A stretch of DNA of 64,000 nt from Bugulina stolonifera (GCA_935421135.1 OW285194.1:3622876-3686875), one strand, 5' to 3'. Numbered from the stretch's first letter, positions 11,813-25,030 are shown. Numbers and translations: made by a program. The notes: a model not told the origin generated them from the letters alone.

Positions 11813-14243
11813 TCATATTCTGCAAATGAAAATCGGAATTTTATTACTGCAATTTGCAGAAGAAAATCACAACTCGGTAGAGGCTATGTTGAGGAATGTT
11901 GGTGCAACATTGGCAGAATGACTACTGCTTACCAGCAGAACCCTTTTACTGACACTATATAGTACTAACTAACTACATGACTAATTCTACCAGCTTCTTA
12001 TTGATTGCAATTACATGGGTTGAGGATCAAACAGGTGACTGGGCCCCCAAGTTAGAGTCCAGGTACATAGCGGCCAGGTACATTGCCAGGTACATAGCGA
12101 TATACATGTACAATATAATATGGCTGTGTGTTCACATGCATTTCAGTTTGTAAAACTGCATGAAATGTGATTGAATACGACATTAATGCAGCACAATAGC
12201 AGGCATCAGTCGCTGAAATTTTCAGATTGCTGGCCAAGACTATGAATAACAATAAAACACAATAAATGATTATTAAGCCAGGGACTTGCATATGCATGTA
12301 CCAAACATACATGTACATTTATTAAAATTTGAATTGAATACCACTGATTTAGGACCTACACTGTACAAATATATCATTTATTTTAATTGTGACATACAGT
12401 ACCTGTAGTTGAATCCATTAGTAGGAAAGGAAGCATATGAGTGAAGTATCTTTCTTCTTCGTAAGCCCATCATTACTGAAACATAAAACAACAAAAGTTT
12501 GATCATCATTGCTTATGCAGACAGTTCACCTGGCCACTAGGGTTAAGTGTAGAAACAGTAGAAATGAAATTATACAATAGGTCTAGTGCTACTCTCTATC
12601 ATTAAATTAATTAACCCATGCCAATATATTATAATAAAACTAGGGTTTCTATCAAAATATCCATTTGTAAACTCTGCGGCATCATGGAGCATGGTATCTC
12701 ACAATTTTGTAGAAAGATGCAATATTAATGACTGAACTGACATAAATACTTGATCAGAAATATGTTACACGGGACTGCTTGATTGTTAGAGACTATTTGT
12801 ACGTGTCAATAGAGATCTATATTATTGTGAATACATGAGAAAGGCAATCATCTAAGTATGTGTATAAGCTAAGTTGCAACTGTGAGAGGTTGTTGTGCAA
12901 ACAAGGTGTAGTTGACCTGCAATCTAAACTAATTTTGTGCACCTATAACTATGACAAGAATAATAAAACAACCGGCTACCAGTTTTCTATTAAGTTCATT
13001 AGCCAAATTTTCACTTACTAACAAACATCCCTGCGAAGAGCATGATAGACATAGTTAGCTTTTCTCTAAAGTCATTAGAAGATCTCCCATGTATCTAAAT
13101 AGAATCAGAGTAGTCTCTCCCCCACATGCTTGTGTTACCTAGAAATACATATTATACAAGGACATGCTTACTATGATAGCAGGTTTGACTATTTGATACA
13201 ATGTACAGCGTGAAAAAGTTGAGAAAATCGGATACAATTTATGCGAATTGACATTATTAGTAAGGGTGGGTAACTCTCACTGAAAACATTATCATGGAAA
13301 TTTTAACCATTTTTGACTACTTTTCGTGCAGTTTAGCATGAGATAGTTACTCTACTAACAGTTTAGATATGATTATAGAGCTATGACAGCCATGGTGCTA
13401 AATAGTGGGTTTGCATAGAAGGTCAACTTTAACAATCAACTTAATAATCTTAATTTAATTGAGACTGTACACCCCCTGTCATTGAAAAATCCACTGAAAT
13501 CAATTAAAGTAAATTCGGAACTGGGAAAGAGGTCAATTTATTTTACTGCCGCTAATCTATTTGGTGAGCATGCGTGGGACCTACGAGGCCTCCCCGGTGG
13601 GGTCTTTGCGGGACACCTGGCTGCTCATCTCTGGGAGCTTGATGCATAGTGGGTGGGCGCAGCGTGTGTCCCTGGTTGCATGTGTCAGCCTTCTGTGGCT
13701 GGCGAACCTCTGGAATGGGGCTGTCACAACTCTAGTTTCGAACTATCTGATTAGCACCATGTTCTATTACCTTATTTTAATATCACTACTACTTGAATAA
13801 TGATGACATAAACTAATAAATAAATGAAAAAAAACATGATCCTGTCAGAAGTGCCATGATGTTCAATCACAACCCAAAGTAGTTTGACAGCATGCATGTT
13901 CTTTACAAATATATACTACTAGGTGTAAATTTATACACTTTGTAATACATGTTGGTTAGAGCATTACATGGCTGAAATGCAGGTCAAGTAGGCCTATCCT
14001 GTCTGTTTACCTTAAACAATTTTAGTCATATGTGACTCATTTAGCCTACTACAGGTTTAATCTAGTTTTGACCAACCAGGTAGGCATCCTAAGTACAATA
14101 ATACACTAGGGAATTTTCGCTTACAGCGTCATAGGATTTGCCCCCACATAAGTCTGACTCTTCTTTTGATGTTGGCACCACACTTTCTGGTGGCTGCCAA
14201 GTGTCTGCATCTTTCTGTCTCTTCCTTCCATCAAATAAAAATC
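11813..14243 (-). CDS. Small single-pass membrane protein gene, minus strand (partial model)
   Basis: Three minus-strand exons have consensus splice sites and agreeing phases. Exon 14125-14243 begins FLFDGRKRQKDADTWQPPES. Exon 13019-13094 contains RSSNDFREKLTMSIMLFAGM. Exon 12403-12475 contains GLRRRKILHSYASFPTNGF. Together they give a polar N-terminal part, one hydrophobic segment (about MSIMLFAGMFVIMMGL) and a basic stretch after it, the layout of a small mitochondrial or endomembrane protein. A last exon after the acceptor at 11820-11822 closes the frame almost at once; read in another phase it would give an acidic tail (YEEITEEGKRKEV). Two AATAAA signals follow at about 11727-11746. An upstream splice donor (GTGAGT) at 14625-14630 may mark a 5' non-coding exon. 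The start codon was not found, and the family is not recognised. Confidence 0.5.
13555..13740. other. GC-rich patch inside the minus-strand gene region
   Basis: About 185 bp (GTGAGCATGCGTGGGACC onward) is clearly more GC-rich than its AT-rich surroundings and carries a 79-codon plus-strand frame without recognisable features. It may be a fragment of a mobile element or a small CpG-rich island. I saw no repeat boundary. Confidence 0.4.
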
Positions 14244-14531
14244 CTGAAAATGATATGGAATATAATATTATAACTACTAGTTAATGCAATAATGGTTTGA
14301 GCAGATGAAGTTTTGATCAATCATTTACATAAATATAAATAATGTTATTTAGGCCTATATCTATAATAAGCACCGGTCTGAATTGATTGTAAGAAATTTT
14401 ACTGGGCTGCATTTGGTCTTCTAGTTGGTTGTAGTAAAGCACTGCAGCCTACATGGTTTTGACATGTCCAGTTGGTTCAGTTTTGGAGTTCAAATAACCT
14501 AGGAAAGTTTAAGTTTTTCTTCTTTTTTCTC

Positions 14532-14553
14532 AGGTGAAGGGGCCCCTTCACCT
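14532..14553. repeat. Perfect 22-bp palindrome
   Basis: The 11-base half-site AGGTGAAGGGG is followed immediately by its reverse complement CCCCTTCACCT with no spacer. It lies in the region upstream of the minus-strand exon at 14125-14243. Confidence 0.9.
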
Positions 14554-14811
14554 TTTTTGCAATGGTTTTATCCTTAACTAACCTACAGCAACAAGCAACC
14601 GGGTACAAAGAAACCCTTGTCTTTACTCACCAAAGTTTATGAAGATAAGGGTTGCAGTCTTCTACAAGTCGGCTAGCTACCGGAAATCCGTTTATCCTGC
14701 TAGCCAATAGGTGGACAGCTCCTTAGCACAGTCTCCTATGGGATGCGTAGGATAGTTGTAGTTCACTGCATAACAAAGTTAAATTTAAACTTCTTATTTC
14801 AGTCTCTATCC

Positions 14812-16222
14812 AACAGAGCTGGTTCCAAGTAGGATCTAAGCCAACAGGTCGACTCATTGTAAACTTTTGGAGGCAAGCTAAGTTGAAGTCAAGTCAGAAC
14901 TGCTTCAAGTCAGTGTACAATGCAAGTCTCAAGTCAAGTGGGAGACAACTTCAAAAAACATTGACAGGTTTTTTTACAAAACATTGCCTTTTTAATAGAC
15001 ATTGCAATCTATTGCATACCAGAGCTGGGTCCAAGTCATAGATTGACTTGCTAAGTCAAGTCACACGTCGACTTGACTTGGACTTGTCAACACGCTGACT
15101 TGATTTGAATTTGACTTGCATATCAGTGTGACTTGACTTGGATGCATCAATGTGGAGAATAAAGTAGTGCAAGTAGTATGGTGTAAGTAGTGAATACAAT
15201 GCACAATGCAATAATTAGTCAATTAAACTACAATACGTAGACTGTAATTGCAGGACTGGCCAGTGGACACTCTGTACTGTACCATGTTCTGTTTGTATGC
15301 TATGTAACACAGTATCACTGTCACCAATACTGTATATAATACTACATGACCAGTCTCAACTGTAGTGCCAATATTGCTACATACATAGACTAGTTGCCAT
15401 AATTATTTTCTAGCATACATGCCCATCCAACTACATCTTGGCATGGTTTTTCATGCATTGGAATGTTTACTAAAAGAAAAAAGTGATGTTTGGAAAGACG
15501 TCCAATAATCTTGAAGTTGTCTCCTACTTGACTTGCATTTCAACTTGCAAGTAGACAAGTGGCCTTGGACTTGACTTGTGACTTGCATGACAGCTGACTT
15601 GACTTAAGGTAGCACTGACTCGACATGGACTTGACTTGCCTCTAAAGTTTTAAAAAATGGCTTGACTTGTTGACTTGCAAGTCGACTGGGACACAACTCT
15701 GTTTCAAACCATGCAAAAGTTTAGTTGGGTATGCATGCCATTCAACTATGATAAAGAACCAGTCTATAGATGATGCAATGATATTGGCACTGATATCTAA
15801 GACTGGTCATGTGGTATTGTACATTAGTAATAGTGATACAGTGTTTAATCGGACATAAGCAGCACATGATACGGGTGTGTCAACTAGCTACCCTGTAATT
15901 CCAAACTAGTTCATATTGTAGTGCATAGTCTCAAACCCCTAACCCTGATATACTCTGAGGAAAAGGATATGTGGGTAGACAATTAAGACTAGTTTCTTAT
16001 GTTGACTAAACAGTGTACACAATTTTATCCGTCACATTGACTTGGTAGACCCCAATTCAAAGTCCTAAGTCACAAGTAATTCAGATTTTCAAATTAAGTC
16101 AAGTGAAGTCACATTGATGTGCAAGTCAAAGTCAAGTCACCAAGTTGGCAAGTCCAAATCAAGTCGGCTTGTGAATTGAATTCTTGTCAAGTCAAACCTA
16201 TGACTTGGACCCAGCTCTGCTG
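14812..16222. mobile_element. Two interleaved foldback elements rich in CAAGTC/GACTTG
   Basis: The sequence is crowded with GACTTG and CAAGTC motifs. Arm A (about 14812-14960, starting CAGAGCTGGTTCCAAGT) is matched in reverse complement at about 15512-15710. Arm B (15020-15145, starting CAGAGCTGGGTCCAAGTC) is matched in reverse complement at about 16040-16222. The order is A-B-A'-B', so the two inverted pairs overlap rather than nest. Arms A and B belong to one family. No transposase frame is present, so these are non-autonomous. I could not define a clear target-site duplication. Confidence 0.75.
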
Positions 16223-16309
16223 CTTTACATGATAAAACTTAGGCCTACTACAACTTGGAAACTTTCAAAAAATTGATTTGCACAATTGTGAGGGATCTTG
16301 CGACTATTC

Positions 16310-16535
16310 GACAAGGACAGTTAAAAACAGGATCTTTCGAAACTGGACAGTTCAACACCAGGCAGTTCGAAACCTTTAAACACTAGACTTCAACTAATTT
16401 CTATTTTCAAAATTATCTTTTATTTATTTAAAACTAATTGTATGTAAGTTGTGCTCCTCTAAAAATAACCAAAACAGTTTCGAACAGTCCGGTAGTGAAA
16501 TGTCCTGTTTTATCTGTCTTTTTGAAATTCCCCTT
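16310..16535. mobile_element. Small degenerate inverted-repeat element
   Basis: ACAGGATCTTTCGAAACTGG at about 16329 is mirrored by the reverse complement of the sequence at 16484-16510, which reads ACAGGACATTTCACTACCGG on the other strand. The similarity extends a little outward. This looks like an old MITE without coding capacity. Confidence 0.45.
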
Positions 16536-16639
16536 TACCACTGTAAGGATAGGGCTTACACAGTGATAGGCCTTATTAAATACTCAATTAATATTACCTT
16601 TAAAGTTAGTTTTCAGCATTTATGTTATTAACAGGGTAA

Positions 16640-17460
16640 ACAATTTAATAAAAAATTAAAATTTAATCACATTTTATTATTTACTATAATTTGTTTTCAT
16701 ATAACTATGCTGTAATGAGGCCTATCACAAATAATAATTTAATTTAATTATTTGTTCATACGAGTATTACATTATTAAATTTTATAATACTAGTAGTACG
16801 CATAGGGACCTATACCATATGCTAATGCTAGCATGAGAATTTAAATTAATAATATAATGTTCGCATTCATATGGAGATCATTGTGTCTGCTTACTTCTTT
16901 TCAGTTTTTAGCCATTTACGATGTTGGCAAATGAAAACAATAATAAATTCTAATTCAAAAATAAAATTGGTAGACATTTAGGCCTAAAATATGATTATTA
17001 TAATTATACTATACTTATTTTACACTATTTTATATTAATTTAAAAAATATAAATAATTGTTAAAATCAGTCAAACTGTTGACTATTTATTTAATTATATT
17101 ATAATGATTATTATTATTATTATTATAAATTTATTTCATATTGAAATCTATGCATTGGATTGATTATCTTAAAGTTATGTAATATTATAATATAATATTA
17201 ATATATATTTATATTGCATAAATAAATTATTCATATGTCATACCACATCATATGGCTTCTATAGCATAATTGTATATGATAATGACTATGGGGAATTAAA
17301 ATTAGTCTAGTAAAAGTATAGTAATAGTGTAAGTATCGAGTAGGTCTAAAATAAAAATAAAAATACTCAACAGAATTAATATCAATATTTTAGAATATCA
17401 ATATGAATGAATATTACTGAATTTTATATATAATTATCATTATAAATGATTGCAATTGGC
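16640..17460. other. Very AT-rich stretch without genes
   Basis: This segment is dominated by A and T with runs such as ATTATTATTATTATTA near 17108. I see no exon. It separates the repeat-rich left part from the first zinc-finger gene. Confidence 0.7.
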
Positions 17461-18261
17461 ACTAAAGAAATACTACAAAGTGATAGTCAGAGTTTGAGAA
17501 GTAAGTGATTTGTGAAGCTAATGCTGAACCTCTCCATTTTCATCAAACAGCTGGTTCCATTCTAAAGTTCAAGCAGTAGGACAAAGAAACAAACTGAAAC
17601 TGAAGCAGTCTTCATAGCAAGATGGAGGTTGGAAAACTTATTTCAAGAGAAGACAATTACTATATAAATAATAGATAGCCTTTAGGTCCTTTCCACTTGT
17701 GTATAATGGGCCTCATGGTTGATGCCCTAGTCAAAAGAGCATTGCTTCTAAGAAACCTGAGCTAAAGTATGTTTGCTGTTGGGGGTAACATTGACAAAAT
17801 TAGAAGTTACTGCATAGGCTATGGTCAACATACCAAAGGTACTACAAATGTGAATAAGAAGTAGAAGAACATCAAAACTACTTGTACAAGAAAAATATAA
17901 ACTAAATTTAGCCATATTATCATTTGAGACCAAATAATAAGTTGTCCACCCCCACTCAAAGCTGATCCAACTGCACTGCAATCAATACACCATTCATTCA
18001 TGACGCAATGTACTTGTAGCTATATAATATAATATAACAGCCACAGTTGTCATTTTACAAAATGTATTGACACTGTGGCTGTTCTAGGGTACCCCCCTAG
18101 AACAACCATATTTTGCATCGCCTTCCAAACCTTCGATAACCTATATGGTAATTTTCCTGAGGGATGTACTGATTATGGTTGTAATGCATATATAGCTACA
18201 TGTACATGTATCTAACTTTTGCTATATCATTTTTACATGAGTTTAGAAATAAGTTTATAAA

Positions 18262-20194
18262 ATGGAAGGTGAGTAGCAGCAAAGTTCTACTATGAAACAG
18301 ATCAGTGTGTGTTGATTTGTTTTCTTTTATAACTGAAATGGGCTTACAGCTTGCATTTTAAAGAGTGTATACAGCAAGCATGCAAGAGCTACTATAGTAC
18401 TGTCATGTATTATATGGAAAGCAAATTGTTGTAGACCCTAGTAATAGCCTTTTCTTAAAAAGCAGATAATGCCCTACATTTTATTTATTATGTAAGTGTA
18501 GATAATTCCGTTAACAATAAATTACTGTGTATACTCTTTTTAAACATCTGATTATTATGGGACCTAAATTAAACTGCATGCTTATTTATAATGTTTTTTT
18601 ATACAACCATGCTATTACAAAAATTTGGACGTCTTTGTTACCAAATATGTAAATTTATGAATTTAAAACTCGAGCTCGCTGTATTTCAATATTTTATATA
18701 ATATTTTGTAACTATTTAATAAATATGGAATAGAAAAAAGTCGCATGTATTTCAAAAATCTTTCTTCCTTGGATCATTGTTTAAGTCAACATTTTTTATT
18801 TAAAATTGTTTTTTGTTTTTTCCATAAAGACAAGAATTTCAAGCCATGGCAGCCATGGATCCATAAAGAGCCAGTTAATGGTGATATCTCCAACGATAAA
18901 TGCATGACAGCTTCCTCAAACCCAAGTAAGTATCTACATGTATGTTAGGGTTCATCAATTTACAGATTAAGGACCACGTCTTTCATTATGTGTTTTTGAA
19001 TGAATAGTTTTGTGCTAAAAGAAATGCCCTGATAGAAATAGTCGCATTAACGGATCATACTGAATATACATGTAATGCTGATATACATGTAGAACTATTT
19101 GATGCATGCCAGGATCAAATGCTAGAGCTTTTTATTAAAAAAAGAAAATGATTGATGTAAATGCAACATTTATCGTTGAGTAAGCATTCTGAACCAACTA
19201 TTTTGTCACTAAGCATGACCTTGATTAATTACCAGGCTGCAATGTACACAGATGTCCAGTAGCCAACACTAAAGTTTCAAGCTCTAATCTACATAACACA
19301 AACTGTAAATTGCCAGCTTATGGGATTGAGGAATACGCATCCAGGAATAAGGATGCTGATGAGGGCTATCACCCTGATCTCCTAATAGTGGAAGGAACTA
19401 AGTGTTTGACTAATCACTTTAATACTGACCTTGTAGAGGGTAATCGCCCTAATCACCTTGCAGAAAAAAGAAACAAGTTTTTGACTAATTGCTCCGATAC
19501 TGACTGCAAACAGGATGCAGGAGAAACGCAGTTCAGCTTCCCTCTATCTGATGACGGATATGACACCTACAGGTGTCCTAATACACATGCACAAGATCTT
19601 ACTGGACCAAAAAAATACAAGTGCTATTGGTGTGACTACCAAAGTACAACAAGGCAAAGACACAACATGCACATGAGGTCACACACAGAAAAGACCGTAT
19701 ACAAATGTAGAATCTGTGACTATACATGTAAGTTGGCTTCGACTCGTAACATGCACATGCGTACACATGCAGGAGAGAGATCATACAAGTGCACATTGTG
19801 TGACTATAATAGTAGCCACAAAGTGACTCTAAAATTGCACATGCGCACACATACAGGGAAGAAACCATTCGCGTGTACACTATGTGGCTACAGTTTCAAG
19901 TGGAGCGGGAATCTCACTGTGCACATGCGCACACATACAGGGGAGAAACCATTCGTGTGTACACTATGTGACTACAGTTGTACGCAGAGCTGGAATCTTA
20001 CAACGCACATGCGTACACATACTGGAGTAAAGCCATACAAATGCATACATTGTGACTACCAATGCACACGAGGGGATAGTCTCAAACAGCATATAAGAAC
20101 ACACACAGGAGAGAAACCTTACAGCTGCAAAAAGTGTGATTATAGTTCTGCACATAGGTCGACGTTCAATGTACACATGAAAACGCATATGTAA
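18262..20194 (+). CDS. Unit 1: C2H2 zinc-finger protein, 7 fingers, WQPW variant
   Basis: The proposed exons are 18262-18268 (ATGGAAG, donor GTGAGT), 18830-18925 and 19236-20194. All joins are phase 1 and the total is 353 residues. Exon 2 encodes DKNFKPWQPWIHKE, so the corepressor-type motif is WQPW here instead of WRPW. There is no exon 3. Residues 35-160 are a hydrophilic spacer unlike that of the other units. Residues 161-352 hold seven complete C2H2 fingers (C-x2-C-x12-H-x3-H) joined mostly by TGEKPYKC-type linkers. Predicted DNA-contact residues (-1, 2, 3, 6) are TQRM, LSTM, HVTL, WGNV, QWNT, RDSQ and HSTV. It is likely a nuclear sequence-specific regulator. It is the first and most diverged member of the tandem family. 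The finger exon is certain; the two small exons are inferred from paralogues. Confidence 0.85.
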
Positions 20195-23102
20195 GAAAGG
20201 TCATATTAACGCGCTTTTTGTAGTTCTAAGTAGTTCTGATTTGAGTACACACTAGGGAAACTGTTTCAGTAAATGCACTGGAGTTATAAGTACAAACAGA
20301 CAACTGATACATCAGACAGCGTACAAACAAACACTCTGAAAATTAAGGAAACAGCTTTGAAGATTTCACTTTTCAATATAATGACAGTACCGACACTTGT
20401 CGTACAATGCAGGTCAGACATTTAGTTAATTTGTTGTGACCAAGCAACAGACGAATTGTTTTTACTAATTAGATTTTCATGTATGTGTTAGCTTATCGGT
20501 CTCAATGCCGTATAGGGTGAATGCTTAACATGTGGATCGATAGAAGGTGTAGATGCAAGTACTTCCATCTACTGCACTTCCGCAGTTCATTACCAAGACA
20601 CTGACAAGTGGTAATGGATGATAAACAGTTTGGACTGTTTCATAGCGGTTGTGAAATAATGTTGAAATCCGCTGAATACCAGAACTGTTGAAATAGTTTT
20701 ATTTCATTTTAGTGCTACTTTCTAGCAGCTGCATTGTATTTGTATTGCGCATGAATTGCCTAAATATACAGTCATGTAAAACAATAATTTTCATTAAATT
20801 GTCAACTTGTTTTGGTAAATACAATGGACAATGTACTATGTAGTACCGTCGGCAGTAGTCTATACATCATAATATAACAACTGACCCATTGACATATAGA
20901 TGTAGATGACTGAAAATAACAACCTATCTGGTTAAATTGTTAGAGTATGAGTTGAAGGCTTACGTAACAAATAAATGGGATGAACTTACTTGGATGGCTG
21001 TGCAATATTATTGTGTGCGGATTTATCGAAAGGTATTGTTGTGTATGTGTCCCAGACGGCCCAAGGTCTGTACACAAGCCACCGACGACTTGTAGGTGCA
21101 GATGCAGAGAACGACTACCTAGCCAAAACAACCTCTCTAGCGTATGTTCAACATGTAATGTTCAAGTATCAATTGATCAACGCATCAATATAACTCATAG
21201 AATATATAAGTGTATGTATGATGTATTGAGTGATCTTGAAGGCATAAAGGCATACAAGAGATTGCGAAGTACAACAAGAATCAGACTCCTTATATAGCTG
21301 AAGGAGACAAAGCAAAATACTAGACAAAGAAAACCACTAGTTCCAGCCGTTGGCCGTTTACATTAGTAAGCCTTTCACAATAGTAGGTCGTTCAAATAAC
21401 AATCAGGCCGTTCATGATAGAAACTGCTAGTAATCAAACATTATAATTAGCTATAGAAAAGGTTACATAATCATATAATAAGGATTATGTAACCAGCTAA
21501 GCACTTATGTACAAGATACTATTTAGGATACAACAAAGACGACTATAATGGTAGGCTGTTATATAATAACATAAAGGGCTCGACGGCCTTAAGGGTCGTT
21601 GGTTAGCAAACGGACTGGGGTCGTCCATTACAGTATCATTGCCTAATTCTATTAAATATAAAGGAAATGCATCGTCATAACTGTTTGAGTTTAAAATTGT
21701 TGATTGATTTCTTGGCAAACCGACAGAAAGACCCATTGCACTGTATATTCTGCTGAAAGATTAGATCTTCCTCAAAACTTGGACAGGAAATTGCTCACTA
21801 ACCGTTGCTAAGTAATACCAATACACACAGTGGAGTTCCTCAGTATGAAAGCTGGAGTGAAAAGCTACTGTAATGTCTGGGTGAAGCCACATTTACATGA
21901 CTGTACATGTCTGAAATAGTTTTCACTGGATTCAAAGTCAAGACTCAGGAGCTCTTCTAGACGGTTCAGCAATGAAGGTCAACACACGCCCCATAAAAGT
22001 GGTAATTGTGGTCTTATTATGTGGATTATGTAAGCATTATAAAGTGTGCGAGTTAGAATTAAATAAACTAATAGTTTTTTGACAGTATTTCATCTAATTT
22101 CAATCTCATCAAGTACTCAATCGATGAATTAGAGGATTTGCTTGCTTAGAAAATTTTCATCTAGATTTGGCAAACACACAATGGTGTATGTAATTGTTGC
22201 AGCAAATAAGTGTATCTCTCGAACTAATTCCGTAGTGTCAACTGTTAAATTATTCAAATCTACATGTATTAGGGTGTTAAAATTTTAAGCGAAAGACTAG
22301 TTGGTCAGAGTATAGAAAAATTCCAATAACATATCACTACATACGATGTACATTTGAATTAGGCATTACAATCAGGTACATTGTATGTAGTTGTAAGTAG
22401 TCAATTCATGCTATTAGTGAATCATTAGCTTTTGTCTGTTCTGGAGTGTTACTTTGGAGTTATTCTCTCCTGTAAGATAATGTTTATGAAGTTATGTTTG
22501 TCATTCTTTACATAGTGAATCATTAGCTTTACCTGCAAATGAGTAGTACAGGATGCGATATTAGATTCAAATAATTAAAATGTTACAAGGTTTGTGGTCT
22601 GGATATTTTGTTTAAACTTCAATTTCAGTTACAGAATATCAAATTGCTATCATTTTTCAGGCCTGTTTAACCTTTGGAATGATAGATCACCTAGATGTCT
22701 GTCTAACAACTGCTTTGAGTCTATAAGGAAAGCGGCCTCTGTATCATGTGGACCTTCTCTCCACAATATTGCATGTTGAGGCCGCAAGTTTGTTATGTAA
22801 TAGATAAAACAATGTGGCAATCAGTTGTAGTGTCGGGCTACATGTATATTCCATGAAATCCTTTATTATTTTACTATTATGTGGATAGTGCTAACCACAA
22901 TTTCATGTAGATAGCTAAAGGAGATTTGCACTTAGTAATCCACAAGCTTTCTAGGGGCATAAGCATCACAGTTGCTCAATTCATCTATCTAGCCAGAGTT
23001 ACTCATTTTTGTTCTTGTAGTGTTTCTTTGGACATACATGTATGATATTTTACTATTTAAACTGCACATTTCTGCGAATCCTCACAAAAAGTTACGGAAA
23101 AG
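20195..23102. other. Interval between units 1 and 2
   Basis: No gene is firmly supported. Candidates are a 67-codon frame at 20990-21193 (contains ENDYLAKTTSLAYVQHV), a minus-strand frame at 21497-21736 preceded by a CTTTCAG acceptor (contains GLPRNQSTILNSNSYDDAF), and an acceptor-linked frame at about 22661-22779 ending SCGPSLHNIAC. All are short and without homology. A hairpin with perfect 12-base arms (GGTTACATAATC, 21461-21472 and 21483-21494) is present. Confidence 0.4.
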
Positions 23103-25030
23103 ATGTCAGGTAAGTAGTAGCAGTGTCCACTACATACATGTGGAATACTCTGCAGTTCCGTTTGACAGCACCAGGATTTTACGATGTGTCTATTTTAGTG
23201 GTTTGTTACAAGCCATTTGTATGCAAATTTGAACATTTAAATAAAAACAGAACAAATATGTTATAATATGTGTGCATTAGTGGTAATTGTAGGAAGTCCA
23301 TTTACATATTCTGTATATTTAAATGAAACTGTACCTGTAAACGATTGTCTATGCTGCAGTCTATGTAATGAATTGTATATACTATTATGTGATTTCCAGT
23401 TTGTCAAGTTCTAACACCTTCTAACAATAAATAATGAGATATAGATGAGGTTTCCTTATAATGTGTATATTGTATTAGGTTGCTGCACCGTGTGAACTTT
23501 GTTGCAAAACCGTTCTCCTAAACACATGTATAGTGCAACTTATTGCAGCTGCATTTTATAGGAATAAATGTACATGTACATGAATTTGATGACTTTCATA
23601 ATTATTGTCTAAATACAGATGATAAAGCATTCAAGCCATGGCGTCCATGGATCAGTGAAGAGTCTAGGGCTAGGGAACTCAGTAAAACACTCAATGATGG
23701 ATACTCTGCGTGTACTCAGGGTTAGTATCAGTACTGTTATTTGACTACATGAATGGCTAGTAAGCAAGCTATTCCTATACACTATTCATTGCATGGTGAT
23801 ACCGTATGCCTTATATGGTGTTAGTATTTCAGTAATCTATAATGGAATTTATGTGTTTATAACGCTGAGTACTGCTTAGTATGGCGTGACGCTACAATAC
23901 ATTATACATTGTACATTGTGCATTGTGCATTTTGCATCTCGAATTGCGCATTGTACATTGCGCATTGCGCATTGTGCATGTTGTGTGCATAACTGTGTTC
24001 AATTTTCACTCATGTCTGAAGTGACAATATTTTACAAAACAAAGATATAGATTAGTTTTCAACCCTGCAGCACAGAGTTTTGTGGCTGATCCAAACCACA
24101 AGCAATGGGTTAGTCAGGAATTAACAGTTTAGATCTTATTTTGTTGAGTTAAATGTACATTTGTATGTCAAAATCAGCCCTACAATTACCTGATAAAAAC
24201 CATGGTTCATAAATCAAGTCTAATTGTAGAATAACACAGCCATTGCTCACTAAAAATTGATATGACCTGCAAAATCAGTTATATACGGTGTATGTCAAAG
24301 TGTCTCATAGGCTCACTCAAATATTGCGTCGACAAATGCTCGATTATTGAACTTTACATGTAATTCAGGTCTAGCTCACTCTAGATTGCCAGATGAATTC
24401 ATGGAACATAAACCTATGAATAGAGACATAAGCAAAAGCGACCTTGCCAAGAATAATAATCCTGAGCTCCCGAGAGAAGACAGAAATAATGGTACAAAGA
24501 CCAATTATGGCACTTATGCCAGTGGAAATCTGCAAACAGATTTTGAGGAGATGTCGAACCGATGTGAGCAGCAAGAAACTCTGGAGCAACGTGTAAAAAC
24601 ATATACGGTTGGCAAATCATATATTTGAGAAGTGTGCAATCTTAATCTTAAATATAAGTCTACTCTTGAAAGACACATGAAAAACCATACAGGAGAAAAA
24701 CCGTGCAAGTGCTCAGAGTGTGATTATCGAAGTGCAATGAAGCACGCTCTCCATGTACACATGAAAAACCATACAGGAGAGAAACCATACAAGTGCTCAG
24801 ACTGTGATTATGGATGTACAACATATGGAAATTTTAAGATGCATTTGAGAACCCATACAGGGGAAAAACCCTACATCTGTTCTATGTGTGATTATCGATG
24901 TGCAAGGAAAAACACACTTAGTCAACACTTGAGAACACATACAGGAGAGAAACCATAGGCATGTCCAAAGTGCGATTGCAGATATGCACGGTCAACAAGT
25001 TTAAATAGACACATGAAAACGCGTACATGA
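23103..25030 (+). pseudogene. Unit 2: zinc-finger gene with two in-frame stops
   Basis: The exons by homology are 23103-23109 (ATGTCAG, donor GTAAGT), 23619-23720 (encodes FKPWRPWISEE, intact) and 24369-25030, with no exon 3 seen. The last exon is in frame from its acceptor but meets TGA at 24626-24628, exactly where the first cysteine of finger 1 should be. A TAG follows at 24956-24958, in place of the conserved tyrosine before the first cysteine of the last finger. That last finger also has Arg for its final His. Three fingers between the stops are complete (helices SAMKHALHVH, TTYGNFKMH, ARKNTLSQH). An intact WRPW exon with a broken finger exon suggests either a recent pseudogene or a transcript giving a short WRPW protein without fingers. 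Confidence 0.8.
23905..23990. repeat. Short tandem repeat, GCATTGTGCATTGTAC type
   Basis: About ten degenerate copies of a unit close to CATTGTG(C) occur in the second intron of unit 2. The counterpart in the partial duplicate at about 33000-33030 has only one or two units, so the array expanded after the duplication. Confidence 0.7.

Noticed and set aside
23905..23990. CRISPR-like regular repeats
   Set aside because: The copies are contiguous, degenerate and without unique spacers in an animal intron.
24626..24628. TGA at a cysteine codon of unit 2 as selenocysteine
   Set aside because: A second, different stop (TAG) and a lost His further downstream point to a pseudogene, and I saw no SECIS-like hairpin, although I could not fold the region.
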